A stretch of 16,415 nucleotides of DNA from Bacteroidales bacterium. Lineage in GTDB: Bacteria; Bacteroidota; Bacteroidia; Bacteroidales; NBLH01. How positions within the stretch are numbered: position 1 is the stretch's first letter; the number at the start of each line of letters is the position of its first letter. The notes beneath the pieces are model-generated. The model ran no database searches, was not told the DNA's origin, and saw only the letters and a program-made list of their open reading frames with translations. The stretch spans positions 1 to 16,415 of the forward strand of contig JAKIUH010000046.1 of NCBI GenBank assembly GCA_021647685.1, read 5' to 3'. Of this stretch, positions 7,144 to 15,731 are shown piece after piece. A program made the translations under genes and the position numbers.

Positions 7144-9288
7144 TTAAATCCTGCTGCCACAGTACGGACAAAATACAAAACTTTCGTCAATCCGCTGACT
7201 GCACTGAGGACAATAGTTTATTTCATCAATTACCGATTTAAAAGGAATGCTTGTTTTTAAAGTAAAATTATCAGGAATTTCACTTAAAAAACTTGATTCA
7301 TTACCTTTTTCAGTGATTAAATACAACTCATCTTTGGCACGTGTCATTGCCACATAAAACAAACGCCGTTCTTCTTCGAGTAATAAATCATGATTTGATT
7401 GTTTAATTACTTGATAAATACGGTCTTCCATCCAAATATCAGGAAAACCGCCACTGCCTTCGGTCAAGCCGATAATAAAAACGGCTTTTGCTTCAAGACC
7501 TTTGGCTGCATGAATGGTTTTTGCGGATACCATAAGCCTTTCTTGTCGAAATTTTTCAAGATAGGGACTGAACATTTTGCTCCTTCGATATAAAAATAAA
7601 ATATCTTCTTTACGATATCCTTTTTCGTATAACTTTTTAATTTGTTTTAGGGCATAGTCAATATTTTCATCTAAATTTTTTCCTGCGTAAACAATAATCT
7701 TACTTTTAGATATTTTCAGTGATTTAATTCTTTTTTCGACTTTGTATTTATTATTTTTAATCACTTGGTTACTTGCTCCAACAATATTAGGCGTACTACG
7801 ATAATTTGTACTTAATTTAATTATTTTTGATTTTTTAAAATACTGATTAAAGTTAATTATATAGTCCACATTTGAACCTCTAAACCCATAGATGCTTTGC
7901 CAATCATCTCCAACACAAAAAAGCTGAGTATCCTCTGTCAATAAAAGTTTAATCAGCTCAACTTGCAAATTATTAACATCTTGAAATTCATCAACTAAGA
8001 TATATTTGAATTTTTTTTTGAATTTACCGGCTATTTCAGGTCTTTTTTTAAACAATGATATTGTCCTGATAATCATATCATTAAAATCAAGATAAGATTT
8101 ATTAGTACAATATTTTTTGTATTTAATTACAATAGGAATTGCCAGTTTATAAAAATCTCTCACACGCTCATGAGGGTCTTTTTGCGATTTTTTAAGAACT
8201 GCTTCGGGCTTTTGATTTTCAACTTTTAACATATCAATAACACGCATGGTTTGTCTTAAAAAATCACTGATTTCTTTATGATAATATTTGAATTCTTCTT
8301 CAAAAGACAGAGCTGTTGCATGATGGTATGTTGCAGGTAAGCGATTTTTGATTATTCGCTCTAAAACTAAATTAAAAATAGCAGAATTTTTTGTTTGGGT
8401 TTCAAAAGTTTTCACCAATAATTTATCGGCAATTCTGAATTGTTTTTCTTTATCCTGCATCGGGTAGCTTTTATTACTCACGTGCTCTATATACAAATTA
8501 GCCTCTGGAATAAAAAAATCGGGACGAAAATCAAAATCTTTAAAATTAACTTTGGGCTCATATTCAAAACGAATGCTATGCCGAAACAACCAATCGGCAA
8601 TGTATTGCTCTGATTTTGAACGTACTTTTGTTCCGTTTAAACTTGTATAAAACTTTCCGCGGTGCAAATAATAATTTTTCCCGTTATCAATATGTATTTT
8701 ATCAACAAAATAATCTAAAATATACCTTTTTAGATTTAAAATATATTGGGTATCCTCACAATTTTCGATTAAAATTTTATGAATAATTTCAAAAAAAGTT
8801 TCGGGTGCTGCATATTTGGTAAATTCATCACTAATAGATTTGCTGTCGGTAACAATTTTAAATTTATTATCAAATTCATTAACCCCAAAGTTACGCATAA
8901 TCCCGTAACACAAACTGTGGAATGTTTTTAAAGTGAGTTTATCTATCCATTTATATTTTTTGATAAAAAAATATCTTTCTACATCTTTTTGTTTTTGACT
9001 TAAATTTTTATTGGCAAGTATTCCTGCATATTCTTGACTGTCATCAGAGGCAATTATCAGGCGGTCTATCATTTCATTAGCTGCATTTTTTGTAAAAGTA
9101 ATCGCTAATATATTGGCCGGACTCACGTTTTTTTCTTCGATAAGATAGATGATTTTTTGCAGCAGTGTTTTTGTTTTCCCTGAGCCTGCACCGGCAAGTA
9201 CCAATAAACGCTTTTCGGTACTTATGACCGCTTGTTTTTGTTTATCGTTCAGCTTAGCTATATCGGTTTTAATTTCTTTGTCAGGCAT
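7144..9288 (-). CDS. UvrD/Rep-like superfamily 1 DNA helicase with inserted nuclease-like segment and zinc ribbon
   Basis: A 714-residue ATP-dependent DNA helicase. Helicase motifs occur in order: Q motif LNDKQKQAV (13-21), Walker A AGAGSGKT (32-39), Ia ITFTKNAANE (63-72), II ILVDEFQD (430-437), III VGDDWQSIYGFRG (459-471), IV STNYRS (493-498), V TIHAAKGLE (591-599) and VI RRLFYVAMTRA (641-651). Within the accessory domain of the first half, residues 222-275 look like a PD-(D/E)XK-type fold: SKSE (224-227), FRPDFFIPE (254-262) and YIEHV (266-270), with His where Lys is usual. The C-terminus has a zinc ribbon with Cys693, Cys696, Cys707 and Cys710 (CPQC and CPYC). The likely role is repair or recombination of DNA. 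Related helicases with this insertion are known in other bacteria, so the layout is not new. The gene stands alone between the efflux locus and the thiolase, on the same strand as both. Confidence 0.9.
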   Translation of the reverse strand: MPDKEIKTDIAKLNDKQKQAVISTEKRLLVLAGAGSGKTKTLLQKIIYLIEEKNVSPANILAITFTKNAANEMIDRLIIASDDSQEYAGILANKNLSQKQKDVERYFFIKKYKWIDKLTLKTFHSLCYGIMRNFGVNEFDNKFKIVTDSKSISDEFTKYAAPETFFEIIHKILIENCEDTQYILNLKRYILDYFVDKIHIDNGKNYYLHRGKFYTSLNGTKVRSKSEQYIADWLFRHSIRFEYEPKVNFKDFDFRPDFFIPEANLYIEHVSNKSYPMQDKEKQFRIADKLLVKTFETQTKNSAIFNLVLERIIKNRLPATYHHATALSFEEEFKYYHKEISDFLRQTMRVIDMLKVENQKPEAVLKKSQKDPHERVRDFYKLAIPIVIKYKKYCTNKSYLDFNDMIIRTISLFKKRPEIAGKFKKKFKYILVDEFQDVNNLQVELIKLLLTEDTQLFCVGDDWQSIYGFRGSNVDYIINFNQYFKKSKIIKLSTNYRSTPNIVGASNQVIKNNKYKVEKRIKSLKISKSKIIVYAGKNLDENIDYALKQIKKLYEKGYRKEDILFLYRRSKMFSPYLEKFRQERLMVSAKTIHAAKGLEAKAVFIIGLTEGSGGFPDIWMEDRIYQVIKQSNHDLLLEEERRLFYVAMTRAKDELYLITEKGNESSFLSEIPDNFTLKTSIPFKSVIDEINYCPQCSQRIDESFVFCPYCGSRI

Positions 9289-9346
9289 TTTTTCTTATCA
9301 GGCGATACTTGGGATACTATTTTCAGAAACAATTTGGTCAATTTCA

Positions 9347-9377
9347 TCCCTGACAGGAGCTAAAACCCTGTCAGGGA
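9347..9377. terminator. strong 11-bp hairpin between thiolase and helicase genes
   Basis: TCCCTGACAGG (9347-9357) and CCTGTCAGGGA (9367-9377) form a perfect 11-bp stem with a 9-base loop. The right arm lies in CCCTGTCAGGG (9366-9376), itself a palindrome around one base. It starts 47 bp past the thiolase stop and ends 58 bp before the helicase start, on the transcript of both. There is no U-run after the stem on either strand, so it is not a classical intrinsic terminator. It could stabilise the thiolase mRNA end, weaken read-through into the helicase, or be a short dispersed palindromic repeat. Confidence 0.5.
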
Positions 9378-9423
9378 CAGATAATATGAAAGTTTGACTG
9401 TATGTCAAAAAGTTCAAAACCTT

Positions 9424-10605
9424 TTATAAAACTTCTACAACAATTGCTGAAGCACCTCCACCACCATTACAAAGAGCGGCAACTCCAATTTTTGCCTTGT
9501 TCTGCTTTAACACGTTAATTAATGTAACGGTAATTCGAGCACCGGAAGCACCTAAGGGATGACCAAGAGAAACAGCACCTCCATTTACATTCACGTGGTT
9601 TTCATCTAATTTAAGTTCTTTAATGGCAGCTAATGCCACTACTGAAAATGCTTCGTTTATTTCATAATAATCAATATCGCTTTGCGAAAGTCCTGCTTTT
9701 GCAATAGCTTTTGGAATAGCTTTTACGGGTGCTGTTGTAAACCATTCGGGTTCATGTGCAGCATCGGCATAGCCTAAAATTCTGGCAATGGGTTTTAAAC
9801 CTAATTCGTCTGCTTTTTCTTTACTCATCAAAATAAGAGCAGCAGCACCATCGTTAATAGTAGATGCATTTGCTGCAGTTACTGTACCGTCTTTCTGAAA
9901 TACAGGACGTAGTGCCGGAATTTTATCAAATTTTACATTGGTGTATTCTTCATCGGTATCCACAATAATTTCACCTTTGCGGGTTTTAATGGTAACGGGT
10001 ACAATTTCATCTTTAAATTTACCTCCTTCAACAGCAGTTGCCGAACGCTTGTAGGATTGCACGGCATAACGGTCTTGTTCTTCACGACCGATACCAAATT
10101 CAGTGGCACACAATTCGGCTGCATTACCCATGTGGTAATTATTATATACTTCCCAAAGTCCGTCTTTTACTAAGCCATCAATTAATTTTTGGTCGCCTAA
10201 TTTGTTGCCCCTGCGCACAGAATCTACGTAATAGGGCACTGATGACATATTTTCCATTCCTCCGGCAACTACTACTTCATTATCACCAGTCATAATGGTT
10301 TGTGCGGCAATCATAATTGATTTCATTCCTGAAGAACATACTTTATTAATTGTGGTACAAGGTACTGTATTGGGTATTCCGCCAAACAAAGCTGCCTGAC
10401 GTGCCGGTGCTTGCCCCAAATTGGCTGAAACTACATTACCCATAAATACTTCATTGATAATTGAAGGCTGAATTCCTACTTTTTCAATTGCACCTTTAAT
10501 GGCTGCTGCGCCTAATTTTGTTGCAGATACTGATGATAATGCACCCCCAAAACTACCTATTGGGGTACGTACTGCTGATACTATAACTACTTCTTTCATT
10601 GTCAA
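9424..10605 (-). CDS. atoB: acetyl-CoA C-acetyltransferase (thiolase)
   Basis: A cytoplasmic thiolase of 393 residues, the usual family length. It joins two acetyl-CoA to acetoacetyl-CoA or runs the cleavage direction. VVIVSAVRTPIG (6-17) is the family N-terminus. The nucleophile is Cys90 in NKVCSSGMKS. NEAF (317-320) and GGAVSLGHPLG (342-352, His349) are the conserved C-terminal motifs. The acid/base Cys379 is in CNGGGG. All catalytic residues are present. Two ATG codons compete: the second (Met3, giving MKEVVIVS) matches most thiolases better, so the true start may be at 10599. No other fatty-acid, butyrate or ketone gene is adjacent, so the pathway (degradation, fermentation or isoprenoid precursor supply) cannot be told. 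The upstream region also holds the third MITE-like copy, 168 bp from the start. Confidence 0.95.
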   Translation of the reverse strand: MTMKEVVIVSAVRTPIGSFGGALSSVSATKLGAAAIKGAIEKVGIQPSIINEVFMGNVVSANLGQAPARQAALFGGIPNTVPCTTINKVCSSGMKSIMIAAQTIMTGDNEVVVAGGMENMSSVPYYVDSVRRGNKLGDQKLIDGLVKDGLWEVYNNYHMGNAAELCATEFGIGREEQDRYAVQSYKRSATAVEGGKFKDEIVPVTIKTRKGEIIVDTDEEYTNVKFDKIPALRPVFQKDGTVTAANASTINDGAAALILMSKEKADELGLKPIARILGYADAAHEPEWFTTAPVKAIPKAIAKAGLSQSDIDYYEINEAFSVVALAAIKELKLDENHVNVNGGAVSLGHPLGASGARITVTLINVLKQNKAKIGVAALCNGGGGASAIVVEVL

Positions 10606-10773
10606 ATAAGTTTATAATTAGATTTGATTTTTTATAATTTAACCTTTTAGATATTGGTTTTATTATTTTGTGTTGAATATAGAAATAAATTGATTATTAT
10701 TAAAATTAATTTTAAAAAAAGTGAAGTTTTGGTCTGAATCTATCTGTTTTCAGAATAATAGCTTTATTCTAAA

Positions 10774-11020
10774 TAGGGCTTGCTGAAAAACGCTAAATAT
10801 ATTATTAATCAGTGTTTTATGTTTGCATTATTGCCTTGAAATGCAAAGTTTTTCACTAAAATATCAGAAAAAGCATGCATTTATTATATACAAACCATAA
10901 TGTTTTTTGCTGCTCAGCTGCACACCTCTTTTGTATTTTGTTCAGTTTGAAGTATTTCTATACATCTGCACTTCACAAAATCCAAAATAGATGCACATCT
11001 GAGCTTTTCAGCAAGCCCTA
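10774..11020 (+). repeat. MITE-like element, copy 3, complete
   Basis: A complete 247-bp copy, TA to TA, with terminal repeats GGGCTTGCTGAAAA (from 10776) and TTTTCAGCAAGCCC (to 11018). It lies between the divergent thiolase and cytidylate-kinase-like genes, about 170 bp and 130 bp from them. TATGTTTG (10818-10825) keeps the TAnnTTTG form at the same place as TATATTTG in copy 2 despite the base change. An inner AGATG-CA-CATCT hairpin near the right end is kept in both full copies. Orientation matches copies 1 and 2. No coding potential is seen, so a transposase elsewhere in the genome would be needed for movement. Confidence 0.88.
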
Positions 11021-11098
11021 AATATAAAATCGAAAAATTTTCTATTTTGTTTTTCGGCGTTTAAGCTATAATTCACATTATTTTTCAACAAAAATTAT

Positions 11099-11130
11099 GT
11101 AACTTTTTATATTTTTTCGTAACTTTATAT
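11099..11130 (+). promoter_or_regulatory. duplicated GTAACTTT motif before the cytidylate-kinase-like gene
   Basis: GTAACTTT followed closely by TATAT occurs at 11099-11112 and again at 11119-11130, 20 bp apart. Each contains TAACTTT, one base short of the TAnnTTTG -7 consensus. The second copy lies about 22-30 bp before the start codon. The pair may be a promoter with tandem start sites or a regulator half-site repeat. The AT-rich setting makes chance possible. Confidence 0.35.
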
Positions 11131-11151
11131 AAATCAAAAAAACAAACTACC

Positions 11152-11835
11152 ATGCGCATTGATTTAAAGAAGTACTTGACCGAACAATATGAAAAAAGCA
11201 TTCACAAAGATGTAAAACCGGGACCTGTTTTGACCATTTCACGCGAATACGGTTGTTCTGCAAAAGAGCTGGCAAAAGAAATTATCTATCAATTACAGCA
11301 TGAAAAGCCTAATGAAAAGGATTGGACATGGATTAACAAGGAAATATTTGAGAATACCGCAAAAGCCTTAAATTTAAAAGAAAGGCGCATTCTGCATGTT
11401 TTTGAAGGGAAAAAATTAGGTTTGGTAGATTCACTTATTCTAAGTTCTGCTGAAAAATATTACAAAAGCGACAAGGCTATTCAGAAAAAAATGATTGAAG
11501 TGGTTCGTTCATTTGCAGAAAAAGGAAGAACCATCATTATTGGTTTGGGAAGTGCCATTATTTGCAGAGATATTGAAAAATCGCTACATATACGCTTAGA
11601 AGCTCCTTTTGATTGGCGAGTTAAAAAAGTTGCAGAAAGGAATAATCAAAATATTAAAGAAGTTGAAAAAATTGCCAATGATATTGATCAAAAGCGTGCT
11701 GCCTTGCGGAAATCATTTTTAACAAAAAATGCTTGCGAAAAAGTTTTTGATGTAACATTTAATGTTAAAAATCTAAATAATAATGAGATAGCTGAAATTG
11801 TAATTTTTATGATGAAAAAACGTAAGATGATATAA
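11152..11835 (+). CDS. cytidylate kinase-like family protein
   Basis: A 227-residue P-loop nucleotide-kinase-like protein of the Cytidylate_kin2 type. LTISREYGCSAKELAKEI (27-44) corresponds to the family segment TISREYGSGGREIA. Here the usual GGR is replaced by SAK, so the nucleotide loop departs from the common form. GRTIIIGLGSAIICRD (125-140) is the second conserved core, followed by HIRLEAPFDWRVKKV (146-160). The segment IDQKRAALRKSF (178-189) resembles the Arg-containing lid. The likely site is the cytoplasm and the likely activity is phosphorylation of a nucleotide or related substrate, but the true substrate of this family is not settled. It is not the essential Cmk, which differs in length and sequence. 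The gene stands alone and converges with the permease gene, with 48 bp between the stops and no clear terminator. Confidence 0.85.
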   Translation: MRIDLKKYLTEQYEKSIHKDVKPGPVLTISREYGCSAKELAKEIIYQLQHEKPNEKDWTWINKEIFENTAKALNLKERRILHVFEGKKLGLVDSLILSSAEKYYKSDKAIQKKMIEVVRSFAEKGRTIIIGLGSAIICRDIEKSLHIRLEAPFDWRVKKVAERNNQNIKEVEKIANDIDQKRAALRKSFLTKNACEKVFDVTFNVKNLNNNEIAEIVIFMMKKRKMI

Positions 11836-11883
11836 TCAAAAAAACAAAAACAATTATCTAATAATCAATAAATTACACATAAG

Positions 11884-14295
11884 TTATTCATATTTTAATG
11901 CATCAACAGGGTTTTTTGATGCAGCTATAAGTGATTTGTGGCTTATGGTTAAAACAACATTGAATAAGGAAAACATAAGCGCTGCGAGAAAAATCCAAAA
12001 ACTAATTTCAATACGATAAGCAAAATTATCAATCCAAATTCTTAGGGCATAATATGCCAGAGTCCATGCAATTAAATTAGCCAATAAAAAGATACCGGCA
12101 AATTCTTTATTAATCAGTTTAACAATATTCCAAAGCGATGCCCCCAAAACTTTACGGATACCGATTTCCTTAGTTCTGGTTTCGGTAATATACGCAGTCA
12201 GTGCCCAAATACCAATGGATGAAATAACAATAGACAAAAGAGTAAAAATACCGGCTAAATCAGCCAATACATTTTCTCCTTTATAATGTTTATCCAGTTC
12301 GTTTTTTAAAAAAAGATATTCAAACGGACGATTCGGCTCGTATTTATTCCATAACATTTCAATATGTTTAAGGCTTTTATCCAAGTGTTCTTTTTGCACC
12401 TGTATAGCAACAAAGCGAGTTTTACTTGTTCTTGCTTCTTGTGATGAATAAATACTGATAATAAAAGGTTCAACTTTTGTATGCAATGAACTTACGTTTA
12501 TATTGCTTATTACACCGCGAACTTCGGCACTGCCTTGCGAAGTACGAAATTTTTTACCCAAAATACTATCATAATCTTCATAGCCTAAATAGTTAAGCAT
12601 TTCTTCATTAACCAACACCTCTTTTCCTGCTCTTTTTTCATTCTCGGTAAAATCCTTACCTGCCACTATAGTTATATCAAAGGTTTTAACAAAATCATCA
12701 CGAACAAATAATGAGGGATAAAACTGTAATTCGGTTTCGGGATAATTTTCAGGCACAAAAAAATGAGTGTTATGACTTTGCCCGATAATGTAATCCATAC
12801 CGGTAACATACTTAATCAGTGAATCTTTCAATAAATCATTTTTAAAACTATTAAAATTAAAAGCAATATTACTAAACTCAGAATTTAATATAATAATTTC
12901 TCTGTTTTTAAAACCCAAATCTTTGGTATGCAGATATTTTAACTGCATAAATATACCCACAGCCACAATAATTAAAGCAATTGAGATAGTAAGTTGCACC
13001 AGAACAAGCATTTTTCGTACTTTTTTTGCCGATTTTGATTGACGGATTATTCCACGCAACAATTTTAAAACTGCTAAACCGGACATATATAAAGCAGGGT
13101 AAATCCCTGATATAATAGCAGTTAAAACACCCAAAACAAATAATCCCGCAATTGTTTCAAAACGAAAACGAAAATCGTTACTTACCACCTTACCGGAAAT
13201 ATTGCTAAAAGCAGGTAAAAATAATTCAACCAAACTAATCGCAATCAGTAAACTAATAAAAGTAATAATAAGCGATTCAATTAAAAATTGCAAGACAAGT
13301 TGGTTTCGTGTTCCACCCACTACTTTTTTTATCCCAATCTCCTTAGCTCTGTTGGCAGTCCCTGCTGTTGCCAAATTAATAAAATTAATAGAAGCGATAG
13401 ACAATATCAGGATAGCAATAATCATTAAAATTTGCACATATTCTTCTTTCCCGTTTTTTTCAATTTCATAATCCAGATTTGATTGTAAATGAATATTATC
13501 TAAAGCTTGAAGATACAATTCATAACGTTCATTTTTACCGATTTTTATGTATTTATTGACAAAATCGGGTAATTTTTCTGCTAATTTTCCGGCTCTATTT
13601 TCCGGCTTTAATAAAATATAGGTCCAACAAGGATTCCAAACCCAGTCCTTAAGCATCTGCTCACTGCGAAACATATATTTTAAAGAAGCAAACGAAGCCA
13701 AAAAATCAAATTTAAAATGTGATTGTGCAGGAACATCTTCAACAACACCTGTTATTTCATATTCCAAACGATTATCAACTTTCAGGCTTTTTCCTACCGG
13801 ATTTTCATTACCAAAATATTTTTTTGCAGTAGATTTAGTAATCACTATTGTAAAAGGCTCTTTAAGTACTTTGTACTTATCTCCTGAAATTAAATTAAAA
13901 TCGAAGATGCTAAAAACCGATGTATCAGCATAGAAAAAGCGTGTTTCATTAAAAACCCTGTCCTCATAAGCAACCGTAAATACCGATTTTTGCAGATTAA
14001 AAAAACGAACAAAATTTTCAATGTATTCAGGATAATCTTTGTATAAAGTTTCACCTAAAGGAAAGGGTTGGCTGGATGATTTCTCACCAACACCTTTAAA
14101 ATTCATTTCACTGGCTATACGGTAAATTCGTTCGTGTTTGGCATGGTATTTATCATAGCTGTATTCATCATATACATAAAGCATTATGATAATAAATGAT
14201 GCCAAACCTACTGCCAAGCCCATGATATTAATCAGCGCATAGCTGCGATTATGCAATATTTTTCTTAAAGTAAGTAATAGATAATTTTTAATCAT
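11884..14295 (-). CDS. ABC transporter permease, double MacB/FtsX type
   Basis: An 803-residue inner-membrane protein with two copies of a unit made of an extracytoplasmic MacB-PCD domain and an FtsX domain. Predicted TM segments are at about 20-42, 287-309, 337-360, 381-403, 429-452, 680-701, 731-753 and 764-785. The coupling-helix motifs KEIGIKKVVGGTRNQLVLQF (318-337) and KEIGIRKVLGASLWNIV (709-725) are typical of this family. Periplasmic domains are about 43-286 and 453-679. Such permeases move or act on envelope molecules such as lipoproteins or peptides using a separate MacB-like ATPase. No ATPase gene is in the window, so the partner must be encoded elsewhere. The length and layout are common in Bacteroidota. 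It has its own well-formed promoter (14342-14371). Its substrate is unknown. Confidence 0.93.
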   Translation of the reverse strand: MIKNYLLLTLRKILHNRSYALINIMGLAVGLASFIIIMLYVYDEYSYDKYHAKHERIYRIASEMNFKGVGEKSSSQPFPLGETLYKDYPEYIENFVRFFNLQKSVFTVAYEDRVFNETRFFYADTSVFSIFDFNLISGDKYKVLKEPFTIVITKSTAKKYFGNENPVGKSLKVDNRLEYEITGVVEDVPAQSHFKFDFLASFASLKYMFRSEQMLKDWVWNPCWTYILLKPENRAGKLAEKLPDFVNKYIKIGKNERYELYLQALDNIHLQSNLDYEIEKNGKEEYVQILMIIAILILSIASINFINLATAGTANRAKEIGIKKVVGGTRNQLVLQFLIESLIITFISLLIAISLVELFLPAFSNISGKVVSNDFRFRFETIAGLFVLGVLTAIISGIYPALYMSGLAVLKLLRGIIRQSKSAKKVRKMLVLVQLTISIALIIVAVGIFMQLKYLHTKDLGFKNREIIILNSEFSNIAFNFNSFKNDLLKDSLIKYVTGMDYIIGQSHNTHFFVPENYPETELQFYPSLFVRDDFVKTFDITIVAGKDFTENEKRAGKEVLVNEEMLNYLGYEDYDSILGKKFRTSQGSAEVRGVISNINVSSLHTKVEPFIISIYSSQEARTSKTRFVAIQVQKEHLDKSLKHIEMLWNKYEPNRPFEYLFLKNELDKHYKGENVLADLAGIFTLLSIVISSIGIWALTAYITETRTKEIGIRKVLGASLWNIVKLINKEFAGIFLLANLIAWTLAYYALRIWIDNFAYRIEISFWIFLAALMFSLFNVVLTISHKSLIAASKNPVDALKYE

Positions 14296-14341
14296 CTATT
14301 TCTTAATGAAACTGATATTAAAATTGTGTACAAACACTTAA

Positions 14342-14371
14342 CAAAATTATAAAATTGGGTATGTCCGCAAA
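14342..14371 (-). promoter_or_regulatory. Bacteroidota-type promoter of the ABC permease
   Basis: On the minus strand TTTG (14371-14368) is followed after 18 bases by TAATTTTG (14349-14342), an exact match to the -33/-7 consensus TTTG and TAnnTTTG with spacing in the normal range. Transcription should begin near 14335, giving a leader of about 40 bases before the permease start at 14295. This is the cleanest promoter in the window. Confidence 0.7.
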
Positions 14372-14503
14372 ATAAAACATACAATAAAAATGCCCGAACA
14401 CATATCCTCTTAATTATCAACAAATTAAGCCAAATAAATGATAATATAGTAAAATAATATTGTCCGAAAACGAACAAAAAAGTATTAATTGTACATTATT
14501 TAC

Positions 14504-14511
14504 TAATTTTG
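14504..14511 (+). promoter_or_regulatory. candidate -7 box of rlmN
   Basis: TAATTTTG matches TAnnTTTG and lies 19 bp before the rlmN start codon. No TTTG is found at the right distance upstream; the closest is TTG at 14489-14491, which is too near. A leader of only about a dozen bases would result, so this is a tentative call. Confidence 0.4.
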
Positions 14512-14530
14512 CAGCGAATAATAAAAAAAT

Positions 14531-15589
14531 ATGAACAATAAAGAAACACTTTTCGGAAAAACATTAAACGAACTAAAAGAACTTGCTGAGAAACACGCTT
14601 TACCTAAGTACACAGCTAAACAAATAGCCCAATGGCTTTACGATAAAAAAGTTTCATCAATAGATGAAATGACCAATTTATCAAAAAATGCGCGCAGTAA
14701 ACTTAATGAATACTATGAAATTGGAATATCAGAACCGCAAAGTGTAAAAGTATCGACAGATGGAACAAAAAAATACCTTTTTGCCACACATAATAACAAG
14801 TATATTGAAACAGCCTATATTCCGGAAGAAAAACGCAATACGCTTTGTGTATCTTCACAAGTAGGTTGTAAAATGGCTTGTACTTTTTGCATGACCGGAA
14901 AACAAGGTTTCCAAAATAATTTAACTGCCGGTGAAATTCTTAATCAATTGCGTAGTATCCCTGAAAGTGATGAAGTTTCAAACATTGTATTTATGGGTAT
15001 GGGTGAACCTTTTGATAATCTTACGGAAGTACTGAAAGCCCTTGAAATACTCACTGCTGATTATGGTTTTGCAATGAGTCCCAAACGAATTACCGTTTCA
15101 AGTATTGGTGTGATTAAATCATTACAAGAATTTTTGGAAAAAAGCAATTGTCATCTGGCAATTAGTTTACATACACCTTTTGATGATGAACGCCTGCGAT
15201 TAATGCCGGTACAAAAAACACAACCGATAAAAAAAGTACTGGAAATTATCCGTAATTGGGAATTTGGACGCCAAAGGCGCGTTTCATTTGAATACATAAT
15301 GTTTAAAGGTGTAAACGATAGCCCGCAACATGTAAAAGAACTGGCAAGAATACTCAATGGTATTAAATGCCGAATTAATTTGATTCGTTTTCATCAGGTG
15401 CCCGGTATTGACATAAAAGGCTCGGATGATGCCACTATCTTTGAGTTTCAGCGACTACTTAAAGCCAAAGGTATTGTCACCACTATTCGCGCTTCACGCG
15501 GACAAGATATTGAAGCAGCTTGCGGACTACTTTCTACGAAGAAAATTTTGGAAGAACAAAAAATAAAAATAAGAAAGTTGGAAAATTAG
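14531..15589 (+). CDS. rlmN: 23S rRNA (adenine-2503-C2)-methyltransferase RlmN
   Basis: A 352-residue radical SAM enzyme that methylates C2 of A2503 in 23S rRNA and, in E. coli, A37 of some tRNAs. The 4Fe-4S cluster motif is Cys113, Cys117 and Cys120 in CKMACTFCMTGKQG. Cys331 (in AACGLLST) matches the methyl-carrying cysteine, E. coli Cys355. Cys106 (in TLCVSSQ) matches the resolving cysteine, E. coli Cys118. GMGEPFDN (156-163) is the SAM-contacting GGE-like motif, and ETAYIP (93-98) holds the conserved Glu93. Length is typical though shorter than the E. coli protein. All catalytic residues are present, so it should be active. The gene is divergent from the ABC permease and no RNA-modification partner is adjacent. 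Confidence 0.97.
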   Translation: MNNKETLFGKTLNELKELAEKHALPKYTAKQIAQWLYDKKVSSIDEMTNLSKNARSKLNEYYEIGISEPQSVKVSTDGTKKYLFATHNNKYIETAYIPEEKRNTLCVSSQVGCKMACTFCMTGKQGFQNNLTAGEILNQLRSIPESDEVSNIVFMGMGEPFDNLTEVLKALEILTADYGFAMSPKRITVSSIGVIKSLQEFLEKSNCHLAISLHTPFDDERLRLMPVQKTQPIKKVLEIIRNWEFGRQRRVSFEYIMFKGVNDSPQHVKELARILNGIKCRINLIRFHQVPGIDIKGSDDATIFEFQRLLKAKGIVTTIRASRGQDIEAACGLLSTKKILEEQKIKIRKLEN

Positions 15590-15731
15590 GCTTAGTTCAG
15601 AATAATTCAGCATTTTTATTAGTTACTATATTCAAGTTTCTGAATATCAAATATATAACACTAATTAATAGCCATTAGATAAATTTTAGCTATATAGTCC
15701 ATTTCAAAAGCAAGTTCCCCAACATTATAAA

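Larger units (their letters stand above)
10606..11151. other. 546-bp divergent intergenic region
   Basis: This region holds the start-proximal DNA of the thiolase (minus strand), MITE copy 3 (10774-11020) and the promoter area of the cytidylate-kinase-like gene (plus strand). No TAnnTTTG box is seen in front of the thiolase. The stretch 10606-10773 is very AT-rich and shows no gene. No RNA gene was recognised. Confidence 0.6.

Noticed and set aside
9933..10295. Short open frames on both strands inside the thiolase gene
   Set aside because: They overlap an intact, full-length thiolase with all catalytic residues.
10774..11020. A 4-bp AAAT target duplication at copy 3
   Set aside because: AAAT matches on both sides of this copy, but copy 2 shows no such duplication. 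TA is common to both full copies and is the simpler reading.
11836..11883. Bidirectional terminator between the convergent kinase-like and permease genes
   Set aside because: No GC-containing stem followed by a U-run is visible in these 48 bases.
14292..14477. 61-codon minus-strand open frame overlapping the ABC permease start by 4 bp
   Set aside because: It covers the clear permease promoter (14342-14371), has no recognisable protein character, and lies in AT-rich intergenic DNA.
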